Positions 10,233 to 21,201 of a DNA stretch of 64,000 nucleotides are shown piece by piece. This stretch comes from Plasmodiophora brassicae (lineage: Eukaryota > Endomyxa > Phytomyxea > Plasmodiophorida > Plasmodiophoridae), in the NCBI GenBank assembly GCA_039704465.1, contig JASFAU010000014.1, positions 248,001 through 312,000 of the forward strand. The letters are read 5' to 3'. The position numbers and the translations under genes were made by a program. Position 1 is the stretch's first letter, and every line of letters starts with the position of its first letter. A model generated the notes under the pieces. That model was not told the origin of the DNA. It saw only the letters and a program-made list of their open reading frames with translations, and did not search any database.

Positions 10233-13200
10233 CTAGTCCATGGCGCCGATCTGCGCGTCCGGCTCGGCGTCGTCGTCCTCCTCCTTGGTGGACTCGATCA
10301 GGCTGTACCCGTCGTCCTTCTTGCCGACCAGGAGCGCCGCCGTCGTTGCTGCCGGCCCCGCCTTGACGGCGGCGGGTTGCACGCCCAGCGTCTGCGTCAG
10401 TTTCGCTACAGAAACGCGAGCGGCGTGTGTCAGCGCACCCCAGGGCATGACAGGCGTGGGACGCTGTGTGGGGTACCGAGGCGGTGCTGTAGGGCGGACA
10501 GGATCACCAGGCAGGAGTCGTTGGGGCCCACCGAGGCGTGGGCGACGACGGCGCCGGCGCCGTTCCTGCCCGTGTCGCTGGGCCCGGCGGCGCCCTCGGC
10601 GGCGTCGATGGCCCGGATCAGCGACAGGAGGCCCTCCTGGACGAACGCCAGCTTCTGGTTCATCTGCTCGACCTCGTTGCGCCGCCGCACCATGGTCAGC
10701 GTCACCTCGCGGTACTTCTCCTGGAGCTGGTCGACGTCCTTCCACTTGGAGTCGACGACGGCGCTCTTCTGCTCGTCCAGGTGGACCAGCGACACGGTCT
10801 TGGCCGTCTTCAGGCGGTCGATGACGGCCCTGTGCGCGGCGATCTCCTCCTTGAGCTCGCGGTCGATCTCCTCGTTGAAGTAGAACTTGTCGATGATGTC
10901 CTGCGGGTCGCTGAGCCCGGTCACCAGCTTGATCTTGTGGAAGCGCTCCTCGTAGTACTCGAGCTGGCCGACCAGGTCCTGCAGCTGCCGGCGGTACTGC
11001 TGCCCCTCCTCGATGATCTTGTCGCATTCGGCCTTCATGCGCGCGACCCGCTCCCGCTTGCGCTCCTCGCTCCTGCTGTTCTTCTCGCGGATCTTCCGCT
11101 CCTGCTCGCGGCTGTTGCTGATCTTGTTGATCAGGATCTGGTGGTAGCTCTTCAGCTGGAATGCGAAGAACTGCCGGAACCCGTCCATGTCCTGCTTGAA
11201 CTTGACGATCTCGGCGTCGACGGCGTTCTTCTCGGCCAGGACGCGCTCGGACATGGCCGACACCTTGCCGAACAGGCGCTCGTGCTCGGCCAGCAGCCCG
11301 CGCAGCGACTCGATCTTCTTGGACAGCTCCAGGCGCTCGTCCTTCATCCGCAGGATGTTCAGCTCGTAGTTCTTCTTGTTCTCCTCGGCCTCGACCTGGC
11401 GCGTGTTCAGCGTCAGCAGCTTCATGTTCAGCTCCTTGATGTGGGCCTCGCGTTTCGCCGCGTTGGCCAGGTCCTGTTGGCGCGCACACATAGTCACGAT
11501 GCGTTCGTGTTCGGGCGGGCGCGCGCGCGCGCTCTGCACCACACACGCACCTCGGGCGCCGGCTTCATGAACTTGTAGACCGACTTGAGCTCGTTCAGCC
11601 GCGTCGTCTTGCGTCGGATCTCATCGCGCAGCTTGTCCAGGCGCTCCCGGTTGCGGAAGATCTCCTCGACGTTCGTGTGCTCGGCGATGTACTGCGGCGT
11701 CTCCTTCTCCAGCGACGCCTTCACCAGGCGCAGCGCCGACGACGCCTTCTCGAAGAACAGGATCCGGGACACCAGCGGGTTGCCGTCGGCGCCCGCGTTC
11801 CGCCTGGCGTGCAGGTCGGGGACGCTGCGCCCGCGTCCCAGGCGCGACGCCGCCCCGTGCCCCGGGGCCGACGACGCCGCTCCGGTCGCCGCGCCGCCAC
11901 CGTTCGCATCATCGGTGGAGGCGGCGGCGGGCGCGTCCGTCGCGCCGTGCACCGACGGCACGACGATGCCCTTGGAGGGCGACGGCGCGCCCGGGCCCTT
12001 CCTGGCGCGCCGCAGCACCAGGTTGCCGATGTCGTTATCGTCGTTGTCGTCGGCGGTGGCAGCGGCGGCGGCGGCGGCGGCGGCGGCGGCCCCCGCAACC
12101 TTCGATTTGCCTTTGGGTGCCGCCGCCGCCGGCTTGTCGGGCGCGGTCGTCGCCGCCTTCAGGGCTGGCGTCGATGACGACGACGCCATCGTGGCGGCCG
12201 CCGCCGCCGTTGCCCGCCTGGTCGCCACGTGAGGCAGCACGAGCGGCGGCGGCGACGACGACGACGGGGATGGTTCGGCGTTGTCGTCGTCGGCGGCGGT
12301 GCCGGCGCTGGCTCGAACCCTGGCCAGCTCCATCTGTGCGGATCGGGGGGCGGCGGCCGTCAGACCGGCACACGACCGCGACGGCTGACGAGGACGGGGA
12401 CGCACCTCTTCGGCGTCCATCTCGATCTTGTCGGCGACCTGCGCGCTGATCGCATCGGCCGTCTTGATCGTGGCGAGGCGCTCGACGATGGCGACGGCGT
12501 CGTCGCGGTGCGCGACCTCGATGCGCTCCTCGTGCTTCTGGCGGATGCGGTCGCGGGCCGCCTCGACCTGCTGGATCTCCTTGGACTTCAGGCCGGACGG
12601 CGACCGGCGCAGCATCAGCTTCTTCAGGCGCAGCTCCTCGTCCTCGAGGATGCGCCAGAAGGCCACGTCCTGCGACACGGTCGGGTAGGGCGCCGAGCTC
12701 AGCGCCATCGTGTGGTGCTCGCCGCACGCCACCTGCCCGACGACGTTGCCGAGCAGGGCGTCGACGACGCGCGGGAACACCTCGTTGTCGACGCAGTTGT
12801 GCCCTGTGCCCCTGGCGGTCAGCGCCGTCCCAACACCACCAGACTATGGTTCCCCCAGGGGGCGCGTACCGAGCTGGCCGGACTCGCCGCACCCCCAGGC
12901 GTACAGGACGCCGTGCGCCGACAGGCACATGGTGTGGTACCGGCCGGCGGCCACGTCGCAGATGTGCTTCCCCTTCAGGACGAGGCGGGGCGCGCGCACG
13001 TTCGACGTTGACCCGTGCCCGATCTGCCCTTCGGTGCCGCTGCCGTAGCAGTACACGTCGCCTGCCAGAGGCAGCACCGTCGGTCAGGGCCCCCAGGCTG
13101 CGGTGGTGGTGGGTGACGCGCGCGTTCCGCCCTACGCTGGTCGGTGAGGATGGCCATGTGCGCCTGGCCGCACGCCACCTGCAGGACCTTCTCCTTGAAG

Positions 13201-14356
13201 CGGACGGGGCGCGGCCGGAAGCAGATGTTGGGCTGGTCCTTCGGGTGCAGATTCTCGCCGAACCCCCAGACGTACAAGGTGCCCGTCGACGTCACCGCCG
13301 CCGAGTTCGTCGCCCCGCACGACACCTGCACGACCTTCACGGGCGACAGCGCGTCGATCAGCTTCGGGCTCATGACGTCATCGCCGTTGTCGTGGCCCAG
13401 CTGCCCGTGCTCGCCGCCCCCGCACGACAGCACCTTGTTGCGCTTCGTGATGAAGCAGGTGTGCCGGTCGCCGCAGCTGATGGCGATCGGCGGGCCGCAC
13501 CCGTTCAGCGTGTCTGTGCCCGACCCAGGCCCGGTCAGCACCCCGAGCCGGCCCACACAGGCCCGCAGTCGCCGTCGTACCGGCGTCGAATTCGACCTGT
13601 TTCGGGTATCGCTCGTCGAACCGGGTGCCCAGGCCCAGCTGGCCGTACTTGCCGCTGCCCCACGTGAAGACGCGCTCATCGTCGGTCAGCACGGCCGTGT
13701 GGTACTGCCCGCAGGCGACCGAGATGACGACCACCGACATGGACACCTGGGCAGCACGCGTCACGACGCACGGCAACGGGTGTGTGTGTGGGTCAGCCGG
13801 GCGGGCGGCGCCGTACGAGGGTGTCGACGACGGCCGGCAGCGGGCGCATGTTGTGCTGCTTGTCGAGGGAGCCGAGCTGGCCCATGCGCCCGTCGCCCCA
13901 GGTGTACACGTGGCCGGCCTCGGTCAGCGCCGCCGAGTGGAACCCGCCGCAGGCCACCTGCATGATGGCCTGGTCGAACTCGACAGGCGTCGGCACCTGC
14001 GCGCACACGCCGGCGTTTGGTCACACGGGGGGGCGAACGCACCACGCACCGTGCCAGGGCACACGCACCTTGGCGCAACGGTCGGTGCCCCGGCCGACGC
14101 GGCCCAGCTGGCCGTAGAACCCGGCGCCGAACGTGTACACCAGGGTGCCCGTCGGGCCCTTCGGTGCCGCGCCCGTCGCCCGTTTCCGCTTGAACTGGCG
14201 CAGGTCCTTCAGGTTCTCGAAGCTGTCAAAGATCAGCTCGCGGCGCTTGAAGTCCAGGGCGACGCCGCGCGACTTGGACGTCGACGACGTCGTCACCGAG
14301 ACGGGCACGACCGCACCGGCGGCGGCGGCGGCGGCATCGTCCTCCGGGGACGCCAT
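10233..14356 (-). CDS. RCC1-propeller / long coiled-coil protein
   Basis: Seven GT-AG introns (10406-10476, 11474-11550, 12804-12869, 13062-13135, 13514-13580, 13747-13816, 13997-14068) leave 1209 codons, so the gene is one continuous frame. The N-terminal part has about seven RCC1 repeats (14150-12700): VACGGFHSAALT / WGDGRMGQLG, VACGQYHTAVLT / WGSGKYGQLG, SCGDRHTCFIT / GGGEHGQLG, VACGQAHMAILT, VAAGRYHTMCLS / WGCGESGQLG and VACGEHHTMAL. A helical region and an Ala/Ser/Pro/Asp-rich disordered stretch (about 12400-11850) follow. After that comes roughly 450 residues of coiled coil. Its LVTGLSDPQDIIDKFYFNEE segment resembles outer-dynein-arm docking coiled coils (ODAD1/CCDC63-type) by eye. The C-terminal tail is acidic. 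A scaffold at a flagellar or cytoskeletal site is plausible but inferred. Confidence 0.85.
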
Positions 14357-14660
14357 TAGGCCGGGTAATAAGGAACGCGACGACGACCCGCCCCGGTTAG
14401 CAGTGCCCGCTGGGTCCGATCACGCGTACGGTACCCGATGGGCGAGGGCGGCGCTAACGGACCGGACGCTGTGCTGGTCGCGGGTTCGGATATCATCGTC
14501 ATCGTTCGTCGACCTTGGTGTATCGGCACGGGGGAGAAAGTCGGGCACAGAGCGACGTGGACATGTAGGGCTGCCGGTGCCCCTGAAGAAATGGGCCCGG
14601 CCCGCGCGTCCCCCACCTGATCCCGCAGCGCGCGGTCCGCCCGCCGCCGCCCCCCGAAAC
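14357..14660. other. intergenic region, divergent promoters
   Basis: These 304 bases separate the start of the RCC1 gene (minus) from the ELMO-domain gene (plus), so both promoters should lie here. I see no further feature. Confidence 0.4.
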
Positions 14661-15889
14661 ATGATGCGATCGATGGCGGCCGTCGTCGTCGACTGGGCCG
14701 ACCGGGTCGCCCTGGACCTACTGCGGCGTCTGCTGCCGGCATGGCTGCTCGGCCCCGTGATCGGCATCGTCAAGCGCTGCCTACGCTGGGCATCGGGGGC
14801 CGGCGGCGAGATCGAGCGGATCGCCGTGCGCCCGGCGCCCGCCCATCGTCGCATGGCGGACCTGGAGGCGGCCATGCATCGGTCGCGGGTCGTCCGCCCC
14901 ATCCTGCTGGCCATGCGCGCCGGCGACGACGTCCAGGCGGTCGCCAAGCGCATCTGCGCCGCCAAGCACATCCGGGCGGCGGCGCTCGTGTCGTCGGCCA
15001 TTGCCGAGTGCCTGCAGGCGATGCAGGCCATGGCCAGGCTGGAGCAGGACCTACAGAGCGCACGCAGGACGCCGTACGACCCGGCCGACGCCTCCCATGA
15101 AGCCCTGCTGAACAAGGTCGGGGACGACCGTGCCGATGCGACCCTCATCGAATCATGTGCTGCCTGATGTGTCGATCGGTCAGTTGTGGAAGTTGCTGCG
15201 CCCGGGCGTCATCCTCCAGGGCCGCATCACGAGCCAGTGGGGCGAGATCGGGTTCCAGGGCGACGACCCCGCCACCGACTTCAGGGGCAATGGACTGCTC
15301 GGCCTCGCCAACCTCGTACGTGTCGCCAGTGGGGGGTCGACCTGGTCCCATCCCCCCCGCCGCCAATCCGTTATCTGACGTCGCTGTCCCGTGCGGCCCC
15401 GTCCTGCCAGGTGGCGTTCGCCGAGTCGTACCCGCGCCTCGCCCAGCACCTCTGTGACCTGTACGGGCGGGACGCCACGAAATTGTCAGTGATGATGTGC
15501 CCGCTCGTCGACCTGATGCACCGACTGACCCTGGTTGGCAGCCCGTCGTTCTGCATCTGTGGGATCAACCTGACGAGCGACGCCCTGGACCTGGTCGTCA
15601 ACCGCCAGTGCAACCAGTTCGTCGCATGGGCGCGTTCGACGCATTGCGATTCAGCATTTGACGGGTCCCTGTCAGGTATCTGTACGCGCGAGGCGGCCCC
15701 AGTACGGCCACGTTCGCCGACCTGTACGCCGCCCTGTGGTACGTGTTCCACCAGACGTGGCTGGACGAGCGCCCGGACAGCGTCATGCGTTTCAAGGCCG
15801 TCCACGACGTGTTCCTCGACCGCGCCCGGCGCCGGCTCCGATCGCACGCCATGCCGACGCCGCTCCAATTGCATTCGTATAATCCATGA
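14661..15889 (+). CDS. ELMO-domain (ELMOD/CED-12 family) protein
   Basis: Three introns (15117-15183, 15316-15410, 15617-15675) leave 336 codons, 335 residues. The N-terminal 150 residues are helical and basic, with repeated Ala/Arg helices. The ELMO domain starts in exon 2. Its hallmark reads WGEIGFQGDDPATDFRG followed by NGLLGLANL, and it continues with FAESYPRLAQ and FCICGINLTSDAL. The end is YVFHQTWLDERPDSVMRF, matching the closing helix of ELMOD proteins. ELMOD proteins act as GAPs for Arf/Arl GTPases. The catalytic Arg of ELMODs lies in the segment around WGEIGFQGDDP, where this protein has Arg a few residues upstream (GRITSQWGE). The 95-bp second intron is the longest in the host segment. 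Confidence 0.88.
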
Positions 15890-16021
15890 GAGGTCACCGC
15901 ACATCAGCACACGACGTCACGACCGTTGCCAGGGGCGGGCGCGGGCCGCACACCCCCCGTTACCGGCCAGCGATCGCCGCCCTGCGCGTGATTGATCATC
16001 ATCATCGTCATCGTCATCATC

Positions 16022-16723
16022 ATGTGGGCGCTCGTTGTCGCTGTGGTAGCGCCCGTGGCGACAGCCCTCGGCCCGGAATGGGGCTCGCCGGCCGCCATCG
16101 TGTCGTCCTGGGCCGACGCCGCCCGGTCCGCTGCACCTGCTGACGCGACGTCGACGCGCATCCAGTTCCTGAAGCGGCCCATGTACGCCGGCCTGTTCGA
16201 CGACGACGACGACGACCGGGAGCGGCTGGCGACCGCCGGCCTGAACGACCTGATCTGGGTCCTGCGCCTGGCCTGCGCCCTGGACCGCAACCCGGACGCG
16301 TCCTTCATGCGGCACTGCCTGGCGAACCGGGCCGCCTACGACGCGCGGTACGGGCCGGTCGGGGCCCTGGACGCGCGCCTCGTACAGCAGGTGGGCCGGC
16401 ACCGCCTCAACGCCATTGCCCGGTGCTTCGCGGCGACCGGGCGCGACACCCGCCGACGTCAACGTCCCTGGCGCCCTACGACGACGTCGCTGTCGACCGC
16501 GCTGACGATTGTCGCCGTCGGGGTCCTCCTCTGCATGCTAGCCTACGTTGCGTCGGCGTCCATGGCGGCCACGTCGCCGGGCCGGGCGCCGGCACCAGCA
16601 GGGCCTGGCATCCGCCGGCCGGCGTCGCTGCCCTGCCCGATCGAGCTGTTCCACCGCGAGTTGCCCGAAGTCCCCGACGTCCGGACGACGCGTCGGGCGA
16701 CCCCCCTCCAGCGTACCGGGTAG
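16022..16723 (+). CDS. predicted membrane protein, unknown family
   Basis: This single-exon frame encodes 233 residues from Met 16022; an upstream Met at 15992 would add an Ile/Val run from a CAT-repeat stretch. The start is a signal peptide (MWALVVAVVAPVATALG). A run of Asp (FDDDDDDRE) precedes a helical region with a few Cys. A transmembrane segment (TALTIVAVGVLLCMLAYVA) and a Pro/Ala-rich C-terminal tail follow. The layout resembles the two other small membrane proteins in this segment (7329-8477, 9717-10136), without sequence similarity I can see. Confidence 0.55.
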   Translation: MWALVVAVVAPVATALGPEWGSPAAIVSSWADAARSAAPADATSTRIQFLKRPMYAGLFDDDDDDRERLATAGLNDLIWVLRLACALDRNPDASFMRHCLANRAAYDARYGPVGALDARLVQQVGRHRLNAIARCFAATGRDTRRRQRPWRPTTTSLSTALTIVAVGVLLCMLAYVASASMAATSPGRAPAPAGPGIRRPASLPCPIELFHRELPEVPDVRTTRRATPLQRTG

Positions 16724-16792
16724 CACCATACGAACACGGTTGCGTCGCAGGCACTGTACTGTGTGCCCGCACGCCTTCATCGTACGGTCTCA

Positions 16793-17234
16793 TCATGTCA
16801 TGTCGTTGTCCAGGTCAGACACGTCCGCGTCGCTGGCCGCCACCAGGCCCGTTCGTGGCGGAGGGCGCCGCGCGACCGCCGGCTTGGCCATGCCCTTGAC
16901 GATGGGTGCCCTGGCGCCGGACGGGGACGACGCTATGGCGACGTCGGCGGGCGCTAGGCCCGTACTGGCCTCCCAGCGTGCTGCCTTCTGCCGCCGGTCG
17001 GTGTCGCCGTCCTTGTCGTCCGTGTCGGTCATCGCGGCGATCGTCCCGAACACGTCAAAGTCGCTGCAGTCGGCGTCGTCGTTGGAGACCGTAGCGGCAG
17101 CATGAGCACAGGGCCGGGGGCTTCTCGCTCGCCGCGCTGTGCCACCTGCCGCCTTGACGTCCTTGGTCTGCCGCTTGGGCTCGTCATCCGCCATGGTGAG
17201 CACCTTCCAGTCGATGGTCCGATCGACAAGGTGC

Positions 17235-17266
<32 letters not shown>

Positions 17267-18664
17267 TACGGCGTCGCCAATCGTCTGATCACTGGCCATG
17301 GTCATGGCGTCCCAGTCGACGGTCTTGGCCGAGTCGTGCGTCAGGGCGAACGACGGCGGGCGGCGCCCGGGGAACACGAACGTCGGTTTCGCTTGTCGAG
17401 GCGATGGCGACGGCCCGCTGGACGGTGACGCTGCCGATGACGGGCTGACATTGACATGAAGTTCAACAGGTCCAGGCGCCCGGTCCGCATCCTGCAGACG
17501 CTGATGCTGGACCTGTTCGCTAGCCGTCGCGTCGCCCCTGCCCATCAGGAACATCGTGCGCATGATGAAGCCTACGACGATCAGCGACGCGAACGAGAAG
17601 ACCACGACGAGGACGACGTTCGGCGTCAGGCCCGTGCCGGTGACGTCCCCAATGGATTCGATGTCGCTACCCAACGATGCCGACGCCGCCGCGTCCATGA
17701 CGACAGCGTGTGCATACGGAGACGGTGACAACGGCGTCGTCTGCCGGGCAGTGGCACGAAGGAGCGTTGTGCGGGTCGTGGGCGCCGCCGACCCCATTAG
17801 CGGCGCAGCACGACAGACAACGACGACAGATAGCCATTGCAGCGGATCCGTGCACGTCAACGGTGCATAGGATGCCGGTGTGTACGGCACCTGGCACTGG
17901 TGACGGTGTAGGCAGGCCGCACGGGCAACATCCATGGACGACGGCGCGTGACATGATGGATCGACGCTATACGTGGGATACGTGCCCTGCGGGTGCCCGA
18001 ACGACGCGAACGCAATGTCGGCAATTCGGGCTGATGGCGCCGGGCACGTGATGGTGAACGGGATTGGGTCGGATTCTGGATAGGCGGTCCCTCCCGTAGC
18101 CCGCAGGTGGCCACCGGGCAATGGGTCCGGCGACGGTAAAGGGGCCGTCGGGCTACAGGTCAGATGCCCAATGTATCCAGCCATCGACAACGGATTCGAT
18201 GCGTCAGAGGCGCCGGCGACGATGCTGACCAAAGGGATCGGGTCGAATGTAATTGGCATGGCAACCTGTGGTGCAGCGCTGCTGTCCGGCATGGCGAACA
18301 GCAGAGCTGCTGTCGACAACGTGACGGAAAATGACACCCAACGATCACTGGGTACAGGCGAGGTCTCAATGGACGCCTGCCCGTATGCGATCCGAATGGT
18401 GCCGCCCGGAACGAAGACCATTGTCAGCAGGGGAGCTGGTTGTCCAGGCACCCATATCGAAAGAATGGGGCGATCCATTCCCGCAGACATGAAATACGGA
18501 ATATGGAGCCAACCAGTCAGGTTGGATATCGCGTTCGACAAGCATGGGGATGACCTAACGACGATATTGCCGTACGATGGATGCACTGGGGCACTGATTA
18601 CTACTGCCGCATGCGCCAGGTGAGACAGAACACAGACAGCGCCTATGAACACGGCGACATTCAT
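16793..18664 (-). CDS. type I membrane protein with LamG-like and SUEL-type lectin ectodomain
   Basis: One exon encodes 623 residues. Residues 1-19 form a signal peptide. Residues about 36-170 look like a concanavalin/LamG-3-type sheet domain (DRWVSFSVTL, closing GYIGHLTC); this call is tentative. Residues about 205-284 match the SUEL / D-galactoside-L-rhamnose lectin pattern: ITCP, IADIAFASFGHPQGTY, then Cys pairs ending in CTDPLQWLSVVVVC. A transmembrane helix spans about 349-368, followed by a basic stop and a 250-residue cytoplasmic tail. The tail is Ser/Pro-rich with a poly-Gln run (CTG repeats near 17232-17268). It also has two related motifs, DWDAMTMASDQTI and DWKVLTMADDEP. A surface carbohydrate receptor is the natural inference. 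Confidence 0.75.
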
Positions 18665-19522
18665 TCTACAGATGCAAGTGCATCAGAGCGATCCAGCCAG
18701 CGTACTCATGCCGAGCAAATATCTGCATGCATGCACGTGCGAAATGAACTGGCCTGGACTCGCTTGTAGGGACCAGGCCGACATTTGCGCAGCATTGTTT
18801 GCCAGACAGGTCTGCAAATTAAGTGGACAGTAAGCGCAGGTGACGGGCAACGAAAGTTTGCCTGGTTAGAGCATCTCCACTGCGCCGCGTTTTCGGCATC
18901 TTCACATATGTGTGGGACGGTTGGAAAATAATGAGTTTGGGGGTTGGGCGACCACCCACGAAGCTACAAAAAAAGAGCGAGGCTACTGCCACGGGATCCA
19001 AGTGGCAGCAAGGAAAACCACGTGGCAGCAAGGAAACCACGACGTGGCAGCAAGGAAACCACGTGGCAGCAAGGAAACCACGTAACCACGTGGTAGCACC
19101 TGGCTCCCGTGGCGAGCGAGGCGGCAGCGCGCGCAGCGAGATATTTCTGCTTTCAGGGCGGGCCGACGAATGTTGACCGATGCAAACTACGCTAGTTGCA
19201 TGCTGTCGAACAATGCTTTGCCACTAATGAATACGGACGCCAGTACAAGTGTATACAACTAGATACGTATTCATTACATATATCAATGTCTAAATGCAAC
19301 TCTCGAAATGCGCCATCAGGGTACGCCCTGGAAACGGGATACAGCGTCTCCAGATGCGACTCGGGAACCGACGGGAGGTTGCCCGCCCATTGTTGTACGC
19401 GTTGCTCTTCAGCACGCTGCCGTTTCAGCACATCTGTCGACCTGGCCACAGCCTCGCCGGCTCGCCTCGACCCACGCCGCCGGGAGCTCCGGCCCTTGTC
19501 TTGGACGAGCTGCGGCCAAGTA
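18665..19522. other. boundary region between gene-rich and transposon-rich segments
   Basis: I find no confident gene. AT content rises here. On the minus strand, 19192 to about 19520 is open and may be the 3' part of the interrupted gene at 27466-28061 (see Findings). Confidence 0.4.
19002..19090. repeat. short tandem repeat, GTGGCAGCAAGGAAACCAC units
   Basis: Four near-identical copies of a 19-22 bp unit follow one another, with GTGG/CCAC ends that form a small palindrome at each junction. Confidence 0.9.
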
Positions 19523-21007
19523 CAGTATTTGCTTCTAATAAGCCCCGAACTGAAATAATCGGGGTTCGGGGTCATAGAGCACTTTGAGGGTTTGGGGTCT
19601 TATTGTGAAATATTTTTGTGTGGTTTCAGTGCTTGGGGTCTTATCAGAAGCACACTTTATTCGTGGAGTTATTAGCGAAATTCAACCACAGTTTGGTCCC
19701 GGTTAACCCGAACAACAAGAAACGGCACATTTATTTGTCGCACAGGTACGCACGATTCACAGGGACGGCATGGTATCCTCCGACGCCAATTGGTTCTTCA
19801 AACGGATCCTGACCCAGAGAACTTGTCGTGTGCAGTTGTTCGATAACGACCGACCACGATGTGGGTGTCGGGCACAGGCTGCCCGTGTATAGACGCACGT
19901 GGTGCAATAACAGTGCCGATAAGGAGCGGTTGGCCATCACAGTCGAAGACCTTGACACAGTCACCTTCACGAAAACTGGCCGGTTGTAACGACTGAATAG
20001 GCGCTTCCTCGTCTGACGAACTGGGGTCCTCGAGATCGTTGTCGCCTTCAGAGAATTCGCCGTCAGTACTGCCGTCGCTGCTTTCGGAATGTGTTTCATC
20101 GTCGACGTTGATGACAAACGGGACGGTTGGGATAAACTGGTAATCATCAAGACCCTGGATCTTGATCCTACTGGGATTCGCACCAACCGTCCCGGCAACC
20201 GGTCTTCTCGAAGTACTTACGAATGTACCCCGCTTGCCAGAACTGCTCCCAAGCTTCACCCACCCATTTGGTAATGAGGATGCGACGCTCGGGAGCCGTG
20301 AATTTTCCCCCTAACCATTTCGATGAGAACGCAGCGTCATTGTCCATCTGATAATCCAGCCGCGATGCTATGAGGTATTTCATCATCCTGCCCGCGCCGG
20401 CATCGACTGTCAACGACAATTAGCATGGAATAATCAAGGTGAACGAAATACATACCCGGTTACAACATTTCAGTAAGGTTTGGCGGAAACAGTTGGCGAA
20501 GACGAACACGATGAGACTCTTGCCTCTTGCTTCCCATTCACGTCTACGGCACAGTTATTCACGAACGTTGGTGGAAAAACTCGCTGACCTTCATTCGATT
20601 CGTCAAGTTGAGTGTTGTGGCTGGGACCTGTGGTGCCCGGTCCCTTGTAGCGGGCGATCAGCGCTCGTTTCATATCATCGAACTCCGAAGGTGTGATAAT
20701 ATCATCCTTTAGCAGCTCAGATAGCTCACGGAGCTCTTCCAGCATCGATGACATTAGCACAGAGGCAGCACAACACCCTTCGACAATATGCGCAATGAGC
20801 TTGCGCTGCGGCATCACCTCGGTCCGTGCAGCAATAAGGAGCAAAACGTTGTGTGGAAGTTTCTAATAAGACCCCAAACCTCTAAATTTAGCCCTGTGTC
20901 TCTTATTAAGACCCCGGGTATGCCTCGAAAATGGGGTTTGGGGTCATAAGCCACCGAATTCAGGGTTCGGGGCTTATTACAGGAAATCTTATTAGAAGCA
21001 AATACTG
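19523..21007. mobile_element. pogo/Tigger-like DNA transposon remnant with TIRs and TA target duplication
   Basis: The left end CAGTATTTGCTTCTAATAAG (19523-19542) is repeated as a perfect inverted copy at 20988-21007. Both ends are flanked by TA (19521-19522 and 21008-21009). CAGT termini with TA duplication are typical of pogo/Tigger/Fot elements. Subterminal motifs of the GGGGTCTTATTA / GCCCCGAAC type recur several times at both ends. At 1485 bp it is too short for a full transposase, and only C-terminal coding remnants remain. Confidence 0.88.
19798..20844 (-). pseudogene. remnant of DDE transposase C-terminus and linked reading frames
   Basis: Three minus-strand frames lie end to end: 20844-20470, 20419-20168 and 20259-19798. 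The middle one contains RRILITKWVGEAWEQF and FEKTGC, the signature just after the DDE domain of pogo-type transposases. The reading then shifts frame into an acidic tail (SSDGSTDGEFSEGDNDLE). The first frame has a SHOCT-like helix (LLKDDIITPSEFDDMKRAL). The catalytic DDE core is missing, so the element cannot encode its own transposase. Confidence 0.6.
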
Positions 21008-21013
21008 TACTTC

Positions 21014-21201
21014 TGTAGAGCGGGGCTCTATATTTAGCGTCTCGTGCCCGACCTCAAGATGCTGCTGTCCTGAGGAGGGGGTCCTGCTGTCCTGAGGAAA
21101 GGGGGCCTGCACGGATTTAGCTCCACTGTGATGGCAGGGCCGACGCCGTGGATGGGATGGATGATAAAGCTCATTGGGATATTGGCTCGAGACTGACTAC
21201 A
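21014..21201 (+). repeat. 5' LTR of gypsy A
   Basis: It begins TGTAGAGCGGGGCTC and ends CTGACTACA. It contains TATATTTAGC near the start and a repeated CTGCTGTCCTGAGGA motif. Confidence 0.9.
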
